Source: CALJXB01 sp965225935 (lineage in GTDB: Bacteria; Pseudomonadota; Alphaproteobacteria; Kiloniellales; JAKSDN01). Taken from it: 64,000 nucleotides of DNA. The position numbers and the translations under genes were made by a program. The number at the start of each line of letters is the position of its first letter. Within the stretch, counting starts at the first letter, position 1. This document shows positions 1 to 8,335 of the stretch, piece by piece. A model generated the notes under the pieces. The model saw nothing but the letters and a program-made list of their open reading frames with translations, was not told the DNA's origin and made no database searches. The stretch spans positions 1-64,000 of the forward strand of contig CBDDCC010000005.1 in assembly GCA_965225935.1 (NCBI GenBank), given 5' to 3'.

Positions 1-779
1 AGATGCTGGAGGGCGAGGAGCTGCGCGAGATGATCGACCGCGCCCGGGATCTCGCCCAGAGCGGCGCCCGGGACGCGGCGCGCGAGCTGCTCGAGCAGCT
101 GCGCCACATGCTGGAGAACCTGCAGGCCGGCCTGATGAACCAGCAGATGGCCGAGAGCGAGTTCGGCGCCTGGCAGATGATGGAGCAGATGGACAGCATG
201 ATGCGCCGCCAGCAGGAGCTGCTGGACCGCAGCTATCAGCGCACCCAGCAGGGCGAGCCGGGCTCGGGCGAGGAGGAGGCGCGCCAGCTCCAGGAGAACC
301 TGTCCGACGCCGGTCGCCAGGAGAACCTGCGCCGCGATCTGGGCCAGATGATGCGCGAGCTGGCCGACATGCTGAACAGCGTGCCGCGGCCGCTGGGCCG
401 GGCCGAGCAGGCCATGCGGGACGCCCGCGACGCCCTGGAGGAGGGCCAGCCGGGCCAGGCTGTCGATCCCCAGACCCGGGCCGTGGACCAGCTCCAGCAG
501 GGCATGCAGTCGCTGGCCGAGCAGATCATCGAGCAGATGAGCAACACCAGCCAGCGCGGCTCCGGCCAGCTCGGCGTCCAGCCCGGCCAGGGCCGCGATC
601 CTCTAGGCCGGCGCTGGGGCAACGGCAACCGCGAGGCCATCGAGGGCGTCCAGTTGCCCGACCAGATGGACGTGCAGCGCGCCCGCGAGATCCTGCAGGA
701 ACTGCGCCGCCGGCGCGGCGACCGCAGCCGGCCCATCGACGAGCTGGACTACATCGACCGCCTGCTGCGGCGCTTCTAA
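1..779 (+). CDS. DUF4175 (TIGR02302) family protein, C-terminal part
   Basis: This is the 3' end of a gene that begins before the window; the first ATG at base 3 is probably an internal methionine. The visible ~258 residues are Gln/Glu/Arg/Met-rich helical sequence with repeated EQM/MRR/LLE patterns and a C-terminal basic helix, which is how the tail of the alphaproteobacterial DUF4175 (TIGR02302) proteins looks. Those proteins usually have N-terminal membrane helices, which would lie upstream. The molecular role is unknown. The gene is convergent with cpdR, and the two stop codons overlap by three bases. Confidence 0.8.
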   Translation, partial: MLEGEELREMIDRARDLAQSGARDAARELLEQLRHMLENLQAGLMNQQMAESEFGAWQMMEQMDSMMRRQQELLDRSYQRTQQGEPGSGEEEARQLQENLSDAGRQENLRRDLGQMMRELADMLNSVPRPLGRAEQAMRDARDALEEGQPGQAVDPQTRAVDQLQQGMQSLAEQIIEQMSNTSQRGSGQLGVQPGQGRDPLGRRWGNGNREAIEGVQLPDQMDVQRAREILQELRRRRGDRSRPIDELDYIDRLLRRF

Positions 780-1189
780 TCCGCGGTTGCCGGGACCTGC
801 TGCGCGGCGGCCGTTCCGGAGCCGGGCGGCGCGGCCAGCACCTCGCCCACGGCGTCGCAGATCTCCTGCAGGGAGAAGGGCTTCAGGACGACCCGGGCGA
901 TCAGCTCGTCGAGATTGTGGGCGCGCTGGCGCTCCGCCGAGTAGCCGGTCATCAGCAGCACCGGCAGGCCCGGCAGATCGCGGCCCACCTTGAGGGCGAG
1001 CGCGATGCCGTCGAGGCCGGGCATGACAATGTCGGTGACCAGGATGTCGAAGCTCTCCCGCTCGAGGACCTCGAGCGCCTGCAGGCCGTCCGGGACCGCG
1101 GTCACCGCATAGCCGCGCAGCTCCAGCGCCCGCGCCACGAAGCTGCGGACGGAGGCATCGTCCTCGGCGACCAGGACCCGTTGCGGCAT
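776..1189 (-). CDS. cpdR: CpdR-like single-domain response regulator
   Basis: A stand-alone receiver domain of 137 residues without an output domain. The acidic pair is E9/D10/D11, the phospho-acceptor is D53 in VTDIVMPG, the switch Thr is T81 in MTGYSAERQRAHNLDELI, and the conserved Lys is K103 in LKPF. The ERQRAHNLDELI stretch and overall length match CpdR, the adaptor that in its unphosphorylated state helps ClpXP degrade cell-cycle substrates including CtrA in alphaproteobacteria. An in-frame GTG four codons upstream (1201) is an alternative start. The promoter side carries a TTAA-N7-TTAA box about 90 bp upstream, suggesting control by CtrA. Confidence 0.85.
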   Translation of the reverse strand: MPQRVLVAEDDASVRSFVARALELRGYAVTAVPDGLQALEVLERESFDILVTDIVMPGLDGIALALKVGRDLPGLPVLLMTGYSAERQRAHNLDELIARVVLKPFSLQEICDAVGEVLAAPPGSGTAAAQQVPATAD

Positions 1190-1272
1190 GGCAAGACGCA
1201 CTCCCGAACTAGGCGATCTCGGCGCGCAGGCGGGCGAGGCCGGCGCGCGGACCGAGCCTAGGCGGCGGGGGG

Positions 1273-1293
1273 TTAACGGGTCGTTAACGTTAA
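1273..1293. promoter_or_regulatory. CtrA-type binding box, TTAA-N7-TTAA
   Basis: TTAA at 1273-1276 and TTAA at 1284-1287 are separated by exactly seven bases (CGGGTCG), and the second is followed by C, matching the CtrA consensus TTAA-N7-TTAAC. A third TTAA lies at 1290-1293. The site is ~85-105 bp upstream of the cpdR start and ~290 bp upstream of the next promoter on the other strand, so cpdR is the likely target. The rest of 1202-1575 shows no gene. Confidence 0.65.
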
Positions 1294-1575
1294 CCCTTCC
1301 GAAAGCTTTGGGACGAGCGGGCGGCGCTCCACCGCGCAGTTCCGCCTTAGCAATGAATACAATAATTTAAGGCACATCTTGGAATGCCATCGCCCCCGGC
1401 ATTGGCGGTAGGCCGGGCGGAACTCTTTGGCGGATCGCCCCCACGATCCCGTCCGCCGGGTGCGTAGGATGCCGTCGTCGAAAGACCGACTCGCCGTCTA
1501 CGGCGGATGTCCTTGGCACCTGTCCGGCAGGCGCAGATCCACGGCCCATCGAACAGTCCTGAGCAGGCATGGCCG

Positions 1576-1605
1576 TTGACACTCCGGCGGGCCATGCCTA
1601 GCGTG
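1576..1605 (+). promoter_or_regulatory. Predicted sigma-70 type promoter for the attenuator transcript
   Basis: TTGACA at 1576-1581 is followed after 18 bases by TAGCGT (1600-1605). The same arrangement (TTGACA, 18 bases, TAG...) is seen before metX in this window. Transcription would start near 1612, ahead of a small leader ORF and a terminator. Confidence 0.55.
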
Positions 1606-1634
1606 CCATCCGAGCATCTTGGGAGCCGACCGGC

Positions 1635-1688
1635 ATGAAATCCGCAGCCGCCACCGTCGTCGTAGGAGAATGGCGCTTGGACCGGTAG
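1635..1688 (+). CDS. Putative 17-residue leader peptide
   Basis: A short ORF, MKSAAATVVVGEWRLDR, ending in TAG at 1686-1688. It is preceded by GGGAG (1621-1625) nine bases before the ATG and sits between a predicted promoter and an intrinsic terminator. It contains Ala-Ala-Ala-Thr-Val-Val-Val at codons 4-10. Bases 1672-1680 in codons 13-16 can pair with 1709-1717, which includes part of the terminator's 5' arm. This is the geometry of a ribosome-controlled attenuator, with the leader read before the efflux gene that starts at 1790. No similarity to a known leader peptide is claimed. Confidence 0.5.
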   Translation: MKSAAATVVVGEWRLDR

Positions 1689-1713
1689 CGGATCCCAAAA
1701 CCGAGACCCCATG

Positions 1714-1744
1714 CGCCCCCGAACGGATCGGGGGCGTTTTTTTT
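1714..1744 (+). terminator. Intrinsic terminator in the efflux gene leader
   Basis: A perfect 9-bp GC-rich stem, CGCCCCCGA (1714-1722) with TCGGGGGCG (1728-1736), a 5-base loop, and eight T residues (1737-1744). It lies 45 bases before the transporter start codon and 25 bases after the leader ORF stop, so it would cut off transcription before the transporter unless it is prevented from folding. Confidence 0.9.
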
Positions 1745-1789
1745 GCCCGATCGCCAGAGGAACCGCCGGTGCCAGGCGGAGACAGAGCC

Positions 1790-3001
1790 ATGAGCCAGAA
1801 CGCGGTTGTGCCGCCGAAATTCGTCACCCTCGTCCTGCTGAGCGGCCTGCCGGTCGTATCCCTCAACATGTTCCTTCCGTCGCTTTCCAACATCGCGGCG
1901 GATTTCGCGGCTCCCTACGCGCTGGTCAGCCTCTCCGTCGCGGGCTACGCGGCCATGACCGCCGTCCTGGAGTTGGTCATGGGGCCGCTCTCCGACCGTT
2001 TCGGGCGGCGTCCGGTCATCCTGTCCGGCCTGGCGATCTTTTGCCTGGCGTCTCTCGGCTGCTTGCTGGCAGGCGACATCGCGAGCTTCCTGGTATTTCG
2101 CGCGATGCAGGCCGCGATCATATCCGGCTACACGGTTTCGCTCGCGGTCATCAGGGATTCGTCGGGCGCCCGGCAGGCCGCCAGCCTGATGGGCTACATC
2201 GCCATGGCCTACGCCGTCGGGCCCATGCTCGCCCCCTTGCTCGGCGGAACCCTGGACGAGCTGTTCGGCTGGCGCGCGAGCTTCTGGGCCTTCCTCAGCC
2301 TGGGCCTGGCGGTGCTCGGCCTCTGCTGGTTCGATCTCCGCGAGACCAACAGGACTCCGTCGGAGACCCTCATGCAGCAGCTCCGGGCCTATCCGGAGCT
2401 GTTGGGCTCCCGGCGATTCTGGGGCTACGCGCTCTGCATGGCCTTCTCCACGGGCGGGTTCTACGCCTACCTGGCCGGCGCGCCCCTGGTCGCCTCCACC
2501 CTCTTCGACGTCTCCCCCGCGAACCTCGGAATCTACATGGGCAGCATTACGGGAGGCTTCGTCTGCGGCAGTTTTCTCGCCGGCCGGTGGGCAGCCGGCC
2601 ATGCGCTCACCACCATGATGATCGCCGGGCGGATCGTCGCCTGCGGCGGACTCATCCTGGGCCTGCTCGTCCTGCTTGCCGGGATCGTGCACGAGGCGAC
2701 CCTGTTCGGCGCCTGCATCTTCTACGGCATCGGCAACGGGATCACCATGCCGAGCAGCGGTTCCGGCGCCATGTCGGTGAAGCCGAGCCTGGCCGGCAGC
2801 GCCGCCGGCCTGGCCGGAGCCCTGACGCTGGCGGGCGGCGCGTCCATGTCCGGCCTGACCGGCGCCCTGCTCACCGAACGGAACGCGGCCTACGGGCTGC
2901 TCGGCACCATGCTGCTGTGCGCGGCCCTGGGGCTCGCAGCCGCCCTCTACGTGCTGTGGGTGGAGAAACGGGAAGCGGAAGGTAGGTCTCGACCGTCCTG
3001 A
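1790..3001 (+). CDS. Bcr/CflA-like MFS drug-efflux transporter
   Basis: A 403-residue membrane protein with about 12 hydrophobic segments. The loop after helix 2 has the MFS motif A form GPLSDRFGRRPV, and helix 5 has a GPMLAPLLGG motif-C-like run typical of drug:H+ antiporters of the DHA1/Bcr-CflA group. The start is taken at ATG 1790, with GGCGGAGA upstream, because this gives the usual N-terminus and length; an open frame continues back to 1619 but crosses the terminator. Substrate is unknown. The leader ORF plus terminator directly upstream suggests induction when translation stalls. Confidence 0.8.
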   Translation: MSQNAVVPPKFVTLVLLSGLPVVSLNMFLPSLSNIAADFAAPYALVSLSVAGYAAMTAVLELVMGPLSDRFGRRPVILSGLAIFCLASLGCLLAGDIASFLVFRAMQAAIISGYTVSLAVIRDSSGARQAASLMGYIAMAYAVGPMLAPLLGGTLDELFGWRASFWAFLSLGLAVLGLCWFDLRETNRTPSETLMQQLRAYPELLGSRRFWGYALCMAFSTGGFYAYLAGAPLVASTLFDVSPANLGIYMGSITGGFVCGSFLAGRWAAGHALTTMMIAGRIVACGGLILGLLVLLAGIVHEATLFGACIFYGIGNGITMPSSGSGAMSVKPSLAGSAAGLAGALTLAGGASMSGLTGALLTERNAAYGLLGTMLLCAALGLAAALYVLWVEKREAEGRSRPS

Positions 3002-3239
3002 TTCCCCCGAAAGCGGCCGGCTTCTGACCTCTCGAACGATCCGAGAACGCGTCCCGAATCGAGCGAGCATCGGCCATCAGATCGGGCTGACGCAGCCCTA
3101 GCCGCGAACTCTGACGTCCATATGGAATTGTCGAAATCACGCTTCCTGTGCCTGGATCGACGGTTGGGGCCGGCAGCCTTCGTCACCAGAAGAGGCGGTC
3201 CACGATGCGGCCATCAGGACGGCGCGCGCGTGTCCGTTG

Positions 3240-4382
3240 CTACCCGTCCGCCGCCGTATCGCGAACGGCCGTCGCTATCGCCGGCTGGTCGTTGGTGTGG
3301 CAATGCACGCCGCCGCCGGCGGCCCAGGACCCGAGCATTTCGATGACGTAGACCTCGCGGCCTGGGAAGTAGCCCTCCAGCCTGGCCTTGGCCGCCGCGT
3401 CCGTCTCGCGATTGCCGAAGCCGACGGCGATCACGAAGCCGTTTCCCACCATCCAGTTCATGTAGTTGGTGTCGAAGGTCTGGCCGCCGTAGCGAGCGAC
3501 GCCCTCGATGGGGTCGCGGAAGACCGTGAAGCCGGCCGCTTCTATGGTGGCCGCAGCCCGGTCGTAGACGGCGTCGTCACCGCCGGCGCCGGGCCGGCAT
3601 TTGGAGCCGGCCGTACAGTCGGGCACGACCACGGTCGTCGGATCGATGAAGCGTGCGATCCCGTCGATATGGCCGTTTGTCAGGTCGCCTTCGGGCACGC
3701 CCTCGATGAAGACCACCTTCGAGACGCCGAAATGGCGTTTCAGGTCGCGTTCGGCCTGCTCCTTGCCATAGCCGGGATTGCGACGCGGGTCGCCCAGCAC
3801 GCTCCAGTTCAGCATTACCGTGTCGACGCCGTTGAACTCCAGGTTGCCCCGCTCGTGCACGATGTCGATGTCCTCGACGGGCAGGTCCAGATAGGCGCCG
3901 ACCCGGGCCGGAACCCGGTTGTCCAGGCCGTAGGGAACATCGGCGCCGAACGCGCCGCCCCAGGCGTCGAAGGCCCAGTTCTGAATCAGCAGTTCGTCCC
4001 CTTCGGCGACGTAGACGGGGCCGTTGTCGCGCATCCAGGCGCTGTCGTTCGCGATGGCGTGCCAGACGATGTTCTCGTGGTCCGGATCTCCGCCAGCCTT
4101 CGCTATGGCCGCGCGGGCGTCGGCCTTGATTCGGTTCGATCCGTGCAGGATGTGCAGCGTCTCGTACCGGGCGATCACGGCGGATATCTGGGCGAAGACG
4201 GGCTCGTAGGCCTTCTCCCAGCGCCCCGGCCACTGCAGCCAGATCGCCTCCTGCGGCTCCCATTCGGCCGGGACGCGCCGGCTCGCGGACGGTTCGTCCG
4301 ACAGGGCAGGATCAACCTGGAACGAGGTCATCGCCAAGCATAGAACGAGAAAAGCGGCGGCACGAGCGGCGGCTTTCATCAT
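3240..4382 (-). CDS. Exported agmatine deiminase / peptidylarginine deiminase family enzyme
   Basis: 380 residues with an N-terminal signal peptide (hydrophobic run about residues 8-20, cleavage near ALS-DE) followed by the guanidino-group-hydrolysing fold. Visible active-site motifs are WMRDNGP (D119), NGHIDG (H238, D240) and the C-terminal GGGVHCHTNDQP with nucleophile C361. The family converts agmatine, or peptidyl/free arginine, to the citrulline-type product plus ammonia. The usual EGGN loop reads ERGN here. Most bacterial agmatine deiminases are cytoplasmic, so a periplasmic or secreted form is notable. GGAG lies seven bases before the ATG. It has no obvious operon partner. Confidence 0.8.
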   Translation of the reverse strand: MMKAAARAAAFLVLCLAMTSFQVDPALSDEPSASRRVPAEWEPQEAIWLQWPGRWEKAYEPVFAQISAVIARYETLHILHGSNRIKADARAAIAKAGGDPDHENIVWHAIANDSAWMRDNGPVYVAEGDELLIQNWAFDAWGGAFGADVPYGLDNRVPARVGAYLDLPVEDIDIVHERGNLEFNGVDTVMLNWSVLGDPRRNPGYGKEQAERDLKRHFGVSKVVFIEGVPEGDLTNGHIDGIARFIDPTTVVVPDCTAGSKCRPGAGGDDAVYDRAAATIEAAGFTVFRDPIEGVARYGGQTFDTNYMNWMVGNGFVIAVGFGNRETDAAAKARLEGYFPGREVYVIEMLGSWAAGGGVHCHTNDQPAIATAVRDTAADG

Positions 4383-4862
4383 GGCATCTCCAGAAGGATC
4401 TCTCCGGCCGCGCGCGATGATACCCTAGCTGCCGGGCGATTGATAATGCGTTTGCCGTCGTTCGCGGACCTTCCGCGGTCCTGCCGATCTCTTCCGGTCC
4501 TGAACGCATGGCGGACAGCCTTGGCCTTTACCGGGACGCGCGTCTCGGATCGGCGGCAGCCCGCCAAGAGAAGAGCCGGCACGCGCCCAAGGGCAAACCG
4601 CGGCACGATATGCCGCGCCGCTCGCCTGTTCGAGCGGTGCCGAATGCCTTACCGGAGCGCCGGGCATGCCTTGGACGGGGACGCTCCCGGCAGGCGCTCG
4701 GCCGGCGCCGGGCCCACCCCATCGGCCATCCCACGCCACCGTATGGACATAAGGAAATCCGAACCACTGCTTAGAGAAATGATGTTTTTCCTATCTGGGC
4801 GAATTCCTTAGGCTGACGCCCGGGCAGACTGGAAATCCTCGAAGGCGGAATGGAACCGGGAG
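4383..4862. other. Intergenic region, no gene seen
   Basis: About 480 bases with no convincing coding frame on either strand. The last ~100 bases become AT-richer and probably hold the promoter of the monooxygenase gene at 4863. No repeat or RNA gene was recognised. Confidence 0.5.
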
Positions 4863-6137
4863 ATGTTGCCTGAGAAAGTAGAGGCGCTCGTCGTCGGCGG
4901 CGGTCAGGCCGGCTTGGCCATGAGCGAGCATCTGAGCAGCTGCGGCGTGCCTCACCTGGTTCTGGAGCGGCACCGAATCGCCGAACGCTGGCGCTCGGAA
5001 AGGTGGGATTCCCTGGTCGCCAACGGTCCGGCCTGGCACGACAGATTTCCGGGGCTGGCGTTTTCCGACATCGATCCCGACGCCTTTGCCGCCAAGGAGA
5101 GGGTCGCGGACTATTTCGTCGACTACGCGGAAAAGATCGCCGCCCCCGTCCGCTGCGGCGTGGAGGTGAAGGACGTTCGAAGGAACGTGGACCGGCCCGG
5201 TTTCCGTGTCGAAACCTCCGACGGCGCGATAGACGCCAGCTACCTAGTCGCCGCCACCGGGCCCTTTCAACGCCCCGTCATTCCGGCCGTCGTCCCCGAG
5301 GACGCACGTCTCCTGCAGATCCATTCCAACGCCTATCGCAATCCGGACCAGTTGCCCGAGGGCGCCGTCCTGGTGGTCGGAGCCGGGTCCTCAGGGGTGC
5401 AGATCGCGGACGAACTCCTGCGCGCGGGACGGCGTGTCTACCTCTCGGTCGGCCGGCACGACCGCCCTCCGCGAAGCTATCGCGGGCGTGACTTCGTCTG
5501 GTGGCTGGGAGTCCTCGGCAAGTGGGATGCCGAGACCCCCGAGTCGGGCATGGAGCATGTCACGATCTCGGTGAGCGGCGCCTACGGCGGCAGGACGGTC
5601 AACTTCCGCCGCCTTGCGGCGCAGGGGATGACCCTCCTTGGCATGACGGAATCCTTCGAGGATGGCGTTCTCACCTTCGCGCCGGATCTCGCGGACAATC
5701 TCGCGCAAGGGGATGCCAACTACCTGTCGCTGCTGGATGAAGCCGACGCCTATGTCGGCCGCAACGGTCTCGACCTTCCGGGGGAGCCCGATGCCCGTCA
5801 TATCGAACCGGACCCGCCTTGCGTGACCGATCCCATTCTCGAGCTGGATCTGGCACGGGCCGGCATCACAACGATCCTCTGGGCAACGGGCTTCGCCGTC
5901 GATTTCAGCTGGCTGAAGGTCGACGCGTTCGACGAGAACGGCAGGCCGCAGCACCAGCGCGGCGTTTCGGCCGAGCCCGGGATCTACTTCCTCGGATTGC
6001 CGTGGCTGTCGCGACGGGGGTCCTCCTTCATCTGGGGCGTCTGGCACGACGCCAAGTACCTGGCGGACCATATTTCCACCCAACGCAAGTATCTGGGCTA
6101 TCGCCCCTCCGCGCGGGGCGAAGCCGGGGGCACCTAG
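4863..6137 (+). CDS. CzcO/FMO-like flavin-dependent monooxygenase or flavoprotein
   Basis: 424 residues with two Rossmann motifs: VVGGGQAGLA near residues 10-19 for FAD and VVGAGSSGVQIA near 169-180 for NAD(P)H. Before the second is an HSNAYR element that resembles the second half of the FMO fingerprint (FxGxxxHxxxY/F), while the Phe and Gly of the first half are not obvious. A conserved ATGF motif near the C-terminus (WATGFAVDFSW) is typical of the family. It probably oxidises a small N-, S- or C-containing substrate in the cytoplasm, but the substrate cannot be read from the sequence. It stands alone between an intergenic gap and a transposase remnant. Confidence 0.75.
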   Translation: MLPEKVEALVVGGGQAGLAMSEHLSSCGVPHLVLERHRIAERWRSERWDSLVANGPAWHDRFPGLAFSDIDPDAFAAKERVADYFVDYAEKIAAPVRCGVEVKDVRRNVDRPGFRVETSDGAIDASYLVAATGPFQRPVIPAVVPEDARLLQIHSNAYRNPDQLPEGAVLVVGAGSSGVQIADELLRAGRRVYLSVGRHDRPPRSYRGRDFVWWLGVLGKWDAETPESGMEHVTISVSGAYGGRTVNFRRLAAQGMTLLGMTESFEDGVLTFAPDLADNLAQGDANYLSLLDEADAYVGRNGLDLPGEPDARHIEPDPPCVTDPILELDLARAGITTILWATGFAVDFSWLKVDAFDENGRPQHQRGVSAEPGIYFLGLPWLSRRGSSFIWGVWHDAKYLADHISTQRKYLGYRPSARGEAGGT

Positions 6138-6329
6138 GCAAGAGACTGCGGCGGGCCAACGAGAAGGCCGGCCTTTGGGTTTCGCTTTGCCAGTTGGATC
6201 ACCTTGCGGGGGCCGGCGACGAAGTCGCCTTGCCGTGGCTGCCGAACAGGGGCTCCGGGACGCACGCTCCCGGTCAATGGAAGAAGGTCGCGCGACTACG
6301 GCAGGGCAACCGGTCAAAGGGGCTGAGGC

Positions 6330-6570
6330 TGCGGATTTGGCGCCCCGCGATCTCGAGGCGCCGGTCGTCCAAGGCAAGGCCGGCTGGTCGGCCGTCCTCG
6401 AGCAGCTCGAGGAATGCCGCCTCAAGGGCGTCGAGCTCGCCGTCTCCGATGCCGGCCTCGGCTTGGCGGAGGACCGGGCCGAGGTCTACCCGGAGGCCCA
6501 CCGGCAGCGCTGCGTCGGGCACTTCTGCAACACCATCTTCAGCTACCTGCCTGCCCCCCAAGGTGCTTGA
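6330..6570 (+). pseudogene. IS256-type (Mutator) transposase remnant
   Basis: An in-frame segment matching the catalytic core of IS256-family transposases: WSAVLEQL..., then LKGVELAVSDAGLGL, then VYPEAHRQRCVGHFCNTIFSYLP. In intact enzymes this reads as L-x-G-V-x-L-(V/I)-x-S-D followed by the QRCxVHFxRN block. Here the VH of that block is VG and the frame breaks just after it, with no complete N- or C-terminal domain around it. No terminal inverted repeats or target duplication were found. Confidence 0.6.
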
Positions 6571-6685
6571 GCTGGCCAACATGCCGAAGGCCTTCATGCT
6601 CGGGAGAACGGCGCAGCGTTTGCAGCCAGGCTGGACGGCATTGGGATCCTAGTAGAGCGCTCTCGTCTACGGCTGTCCGGCTTCG

Positions 6686-7147
6686 CTAGTTCGGTGATCG
6701 GCTCAGCCGTTTCTCATAGCATCGGCTCAAGGGGTTGGGATCGCCCTTGGCCCAACAATCGATCCGTTCGTATCCCTGTGCTTCGTAGAGCAGGATCGAT
6801 TCCGGTTGGTGCGATCCGGTCTCCAGACGGAGCCGTTCGTAGCGATCACGGACGTGGTTCTCGATCCAATCCAAGATCGCCGCTCCCACGCCGCGACGGC
6901 GGGCCGACGACCTCACGAAAATACGGCTCAATTCGCCGATCCCCGAGGCCAAGGGCACGACCGCGCCGCAGCCGGCGGCGCGACCGTCGACAAATGCCAC
7001 GACGAATACGACGTCGTCTCCCGACAACTGTTCAACGCCCAGCCCACCATCCCGGCCGTAGCGCTGTACCTGATCTTCCGACGACTCGGCAATCAGCGAC
7101 CTTGCGATCGGTGTTCCGGCATCGACACGCCGGATCTCAAGTGCCAT
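6686..7147 (-). CDS. GNAT family N-acetyltransferase
   Basis: 153 residues forming a single acetyltransferase domain. The acetyl-CoA pyrophosphate-binding loop is RRRGVGAAIL (motif A, Q/RxxGxG/A), preceded by the strand GELSRIFVRSSARR and followed by RLETGSHQPESILLYEAQGYERI, the usual motif B ending with a YxxxGY element. It transfers an acetyl group from acetyl-CoA to an unknown amine. It lies just downstream of the peptide ABC operon on the same strand but about 100 bases away, so co-transcription is possible and not shown. Confidence 0.8.
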   Translation of the reverse strand: MALEIRRVDAGTPIARSLIAESSEDQVQRYGRDGGLGVEQLSGDDVVFVVAFVDGRAAGCGAVVPLASGIGELSRIFVRSSARRRGVGAAILDWIENHVRDRYERLRLETGSHQPESILLYEAQGYERIDCWAKGDPNPLSRCYEKRLSRSPN

Positions 7148-7251
7148 TCGGCTCCCTCCGGATGGGTGGACGGCTCGGCCTGTGCCTGCGGCCTCGTGCG
7201 CCAGTCCAACAAGCCGGGATCCCTATGAATGCGATCCCCGGATAGGCCGCC

Positions 7252-8322
7252 TCAGCTCGCGGACACGCCGACAGCTGATCTAGAGGCGTCCTCGCCGGTT
7301 GCCCAGACTTCGTAGCGCTCCGCCTGTGCACGAAGTCCGGGAATTTCGCCACTCCTGTGGCACGCGGCACGGTGATCGTCGGCGACGTCGGCCAGAACCG
7401 GTTCGTTCTCCCGGCAAACGGACACGACGAACGGACATCGCGGCGCAAACCGGCACCCCTGCGGCATATCGATCGGATCCGGCGGAACGCCCGGGATGGC
7501 GATGGGATCAGTGGTCCGATCGAGTTTCGGCAGGGAGTTCTTGAGGCCCAGCGTATAAGGGTGAAACGGAGCGTTCACCACGGACGCCGTCGGCCCTTCC
7601 TCGACGATCTTTCCGGCATACATGACCGCCATGCGGTGGCAGTTCTCGACGACCAGCGCAAGGTCGTGCGTGACGAGAAGGACGGAAAAGCCGAACTCGG
7701 CCTGGAGACGCCTGATCTGCTGGAACACCTGATCCTGGACAACGACATCCAGCGATGTCGTAGGTTCGTCGGCCAGCACCAGTTCCGGCTTGAGCGACAG
7801 GGCCATGGCGATGACCGCCCGTTGGCGCATTCCGCCCGAGAACTGATGGGGAAAATCCCGGAACCGCTCGGGATCGACACCGACCATTTGCAGCATCTCC
7901 TTGGCCAGATCACTCGCTTCTCGACGGGAAATCCTCTTGTGAGCCCTGATCGCGTCCACGATCTGCTGGCCCACGCGATGTACCGGATCGAGCGCGTTCA
8001 AGGCACTCTGCGTGATCATCGAAATGCCGGTCCAGCGCTGGCGCCGTATGGTTTCCTCGTCTGCCGTCGCAAAGTCGAGGCCGCGGAACCGTATGGTTCC
8101 CGAGGTTATCGCCGCGTTGTCGGGCAACACGCCTATCATCGCCTTCATGAGCGTGCTCTTGCCGCAACCGGATTCGCCCACCAGTCCGACATTGGTGAAC
8201 CGCGGCACGGCGAGCGAAACCTGCTCCAGGACATTGGCCCGGCCGCGGCGCGTCGCGAAGTTCACGGTGAGGTCGCGGACCTCGATGAGCGGGGAATCGG
8301 ATGCCGTTTCCGCGGTCTCCAT
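7252..8322 (-). CDS. Peptide/opine ABC transporter ATP-binding protein (OppD/DppD type)
   Basis: 356 residues. Walker A GESGCGKST, signature FSGGMRQR, Walker B LVLADEPTTSLD and switch His in LLVTHD are all present. The C-terminal oligopeptide/dipeptide extension carries a Cys-rich GCRFAPRCPF motif with further Cys, typical of OppD/DppD. It is the last gene of the importer operon, 13 bases after the second permease gene, and pairs with the second ATPase at 10198-11214 to energise uptake. Confidence 0.9.
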   Translation of the reverse strand: METAETASDSPLIEVRDLTVNFATRRGRANVLEQVSLAVPRFTNVGLVGESGCGKSTLMKAMIGVLPDNAAITSGTIRFRGLDFATADEETIRRQRWTGISMITQSALNALDPVHRVGQQIVDAIRAHKRISRREASDLAKEMLQMVGVDPERFRDFPHQFSGGMRQRAVIAMALSLKPELVLADEPTTSLDVVVQDQVFQQIRRLQAEFGFSVLLVTHDLALVVENCHRMAVMYAGKIVEEGPTASVVNAPFHPYTLGLKNSLPKLDRTTDPIAIPGVPPDPIDMPQGCRFAPRCPFVVSVCRENEPVLADVADDHRAACHRSGEIPGLRAQAERYEVWATGEDASRSAVGVSAS

Positions 8323-8335
8323 GATCTTCTCAATC

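Noticed and set aside
1598..3070. A 490-codon frame antisense to the MFS gene
   Set aside because: It is the mirror of a clear transporter gene, with no domain and a charged, repetitive product.
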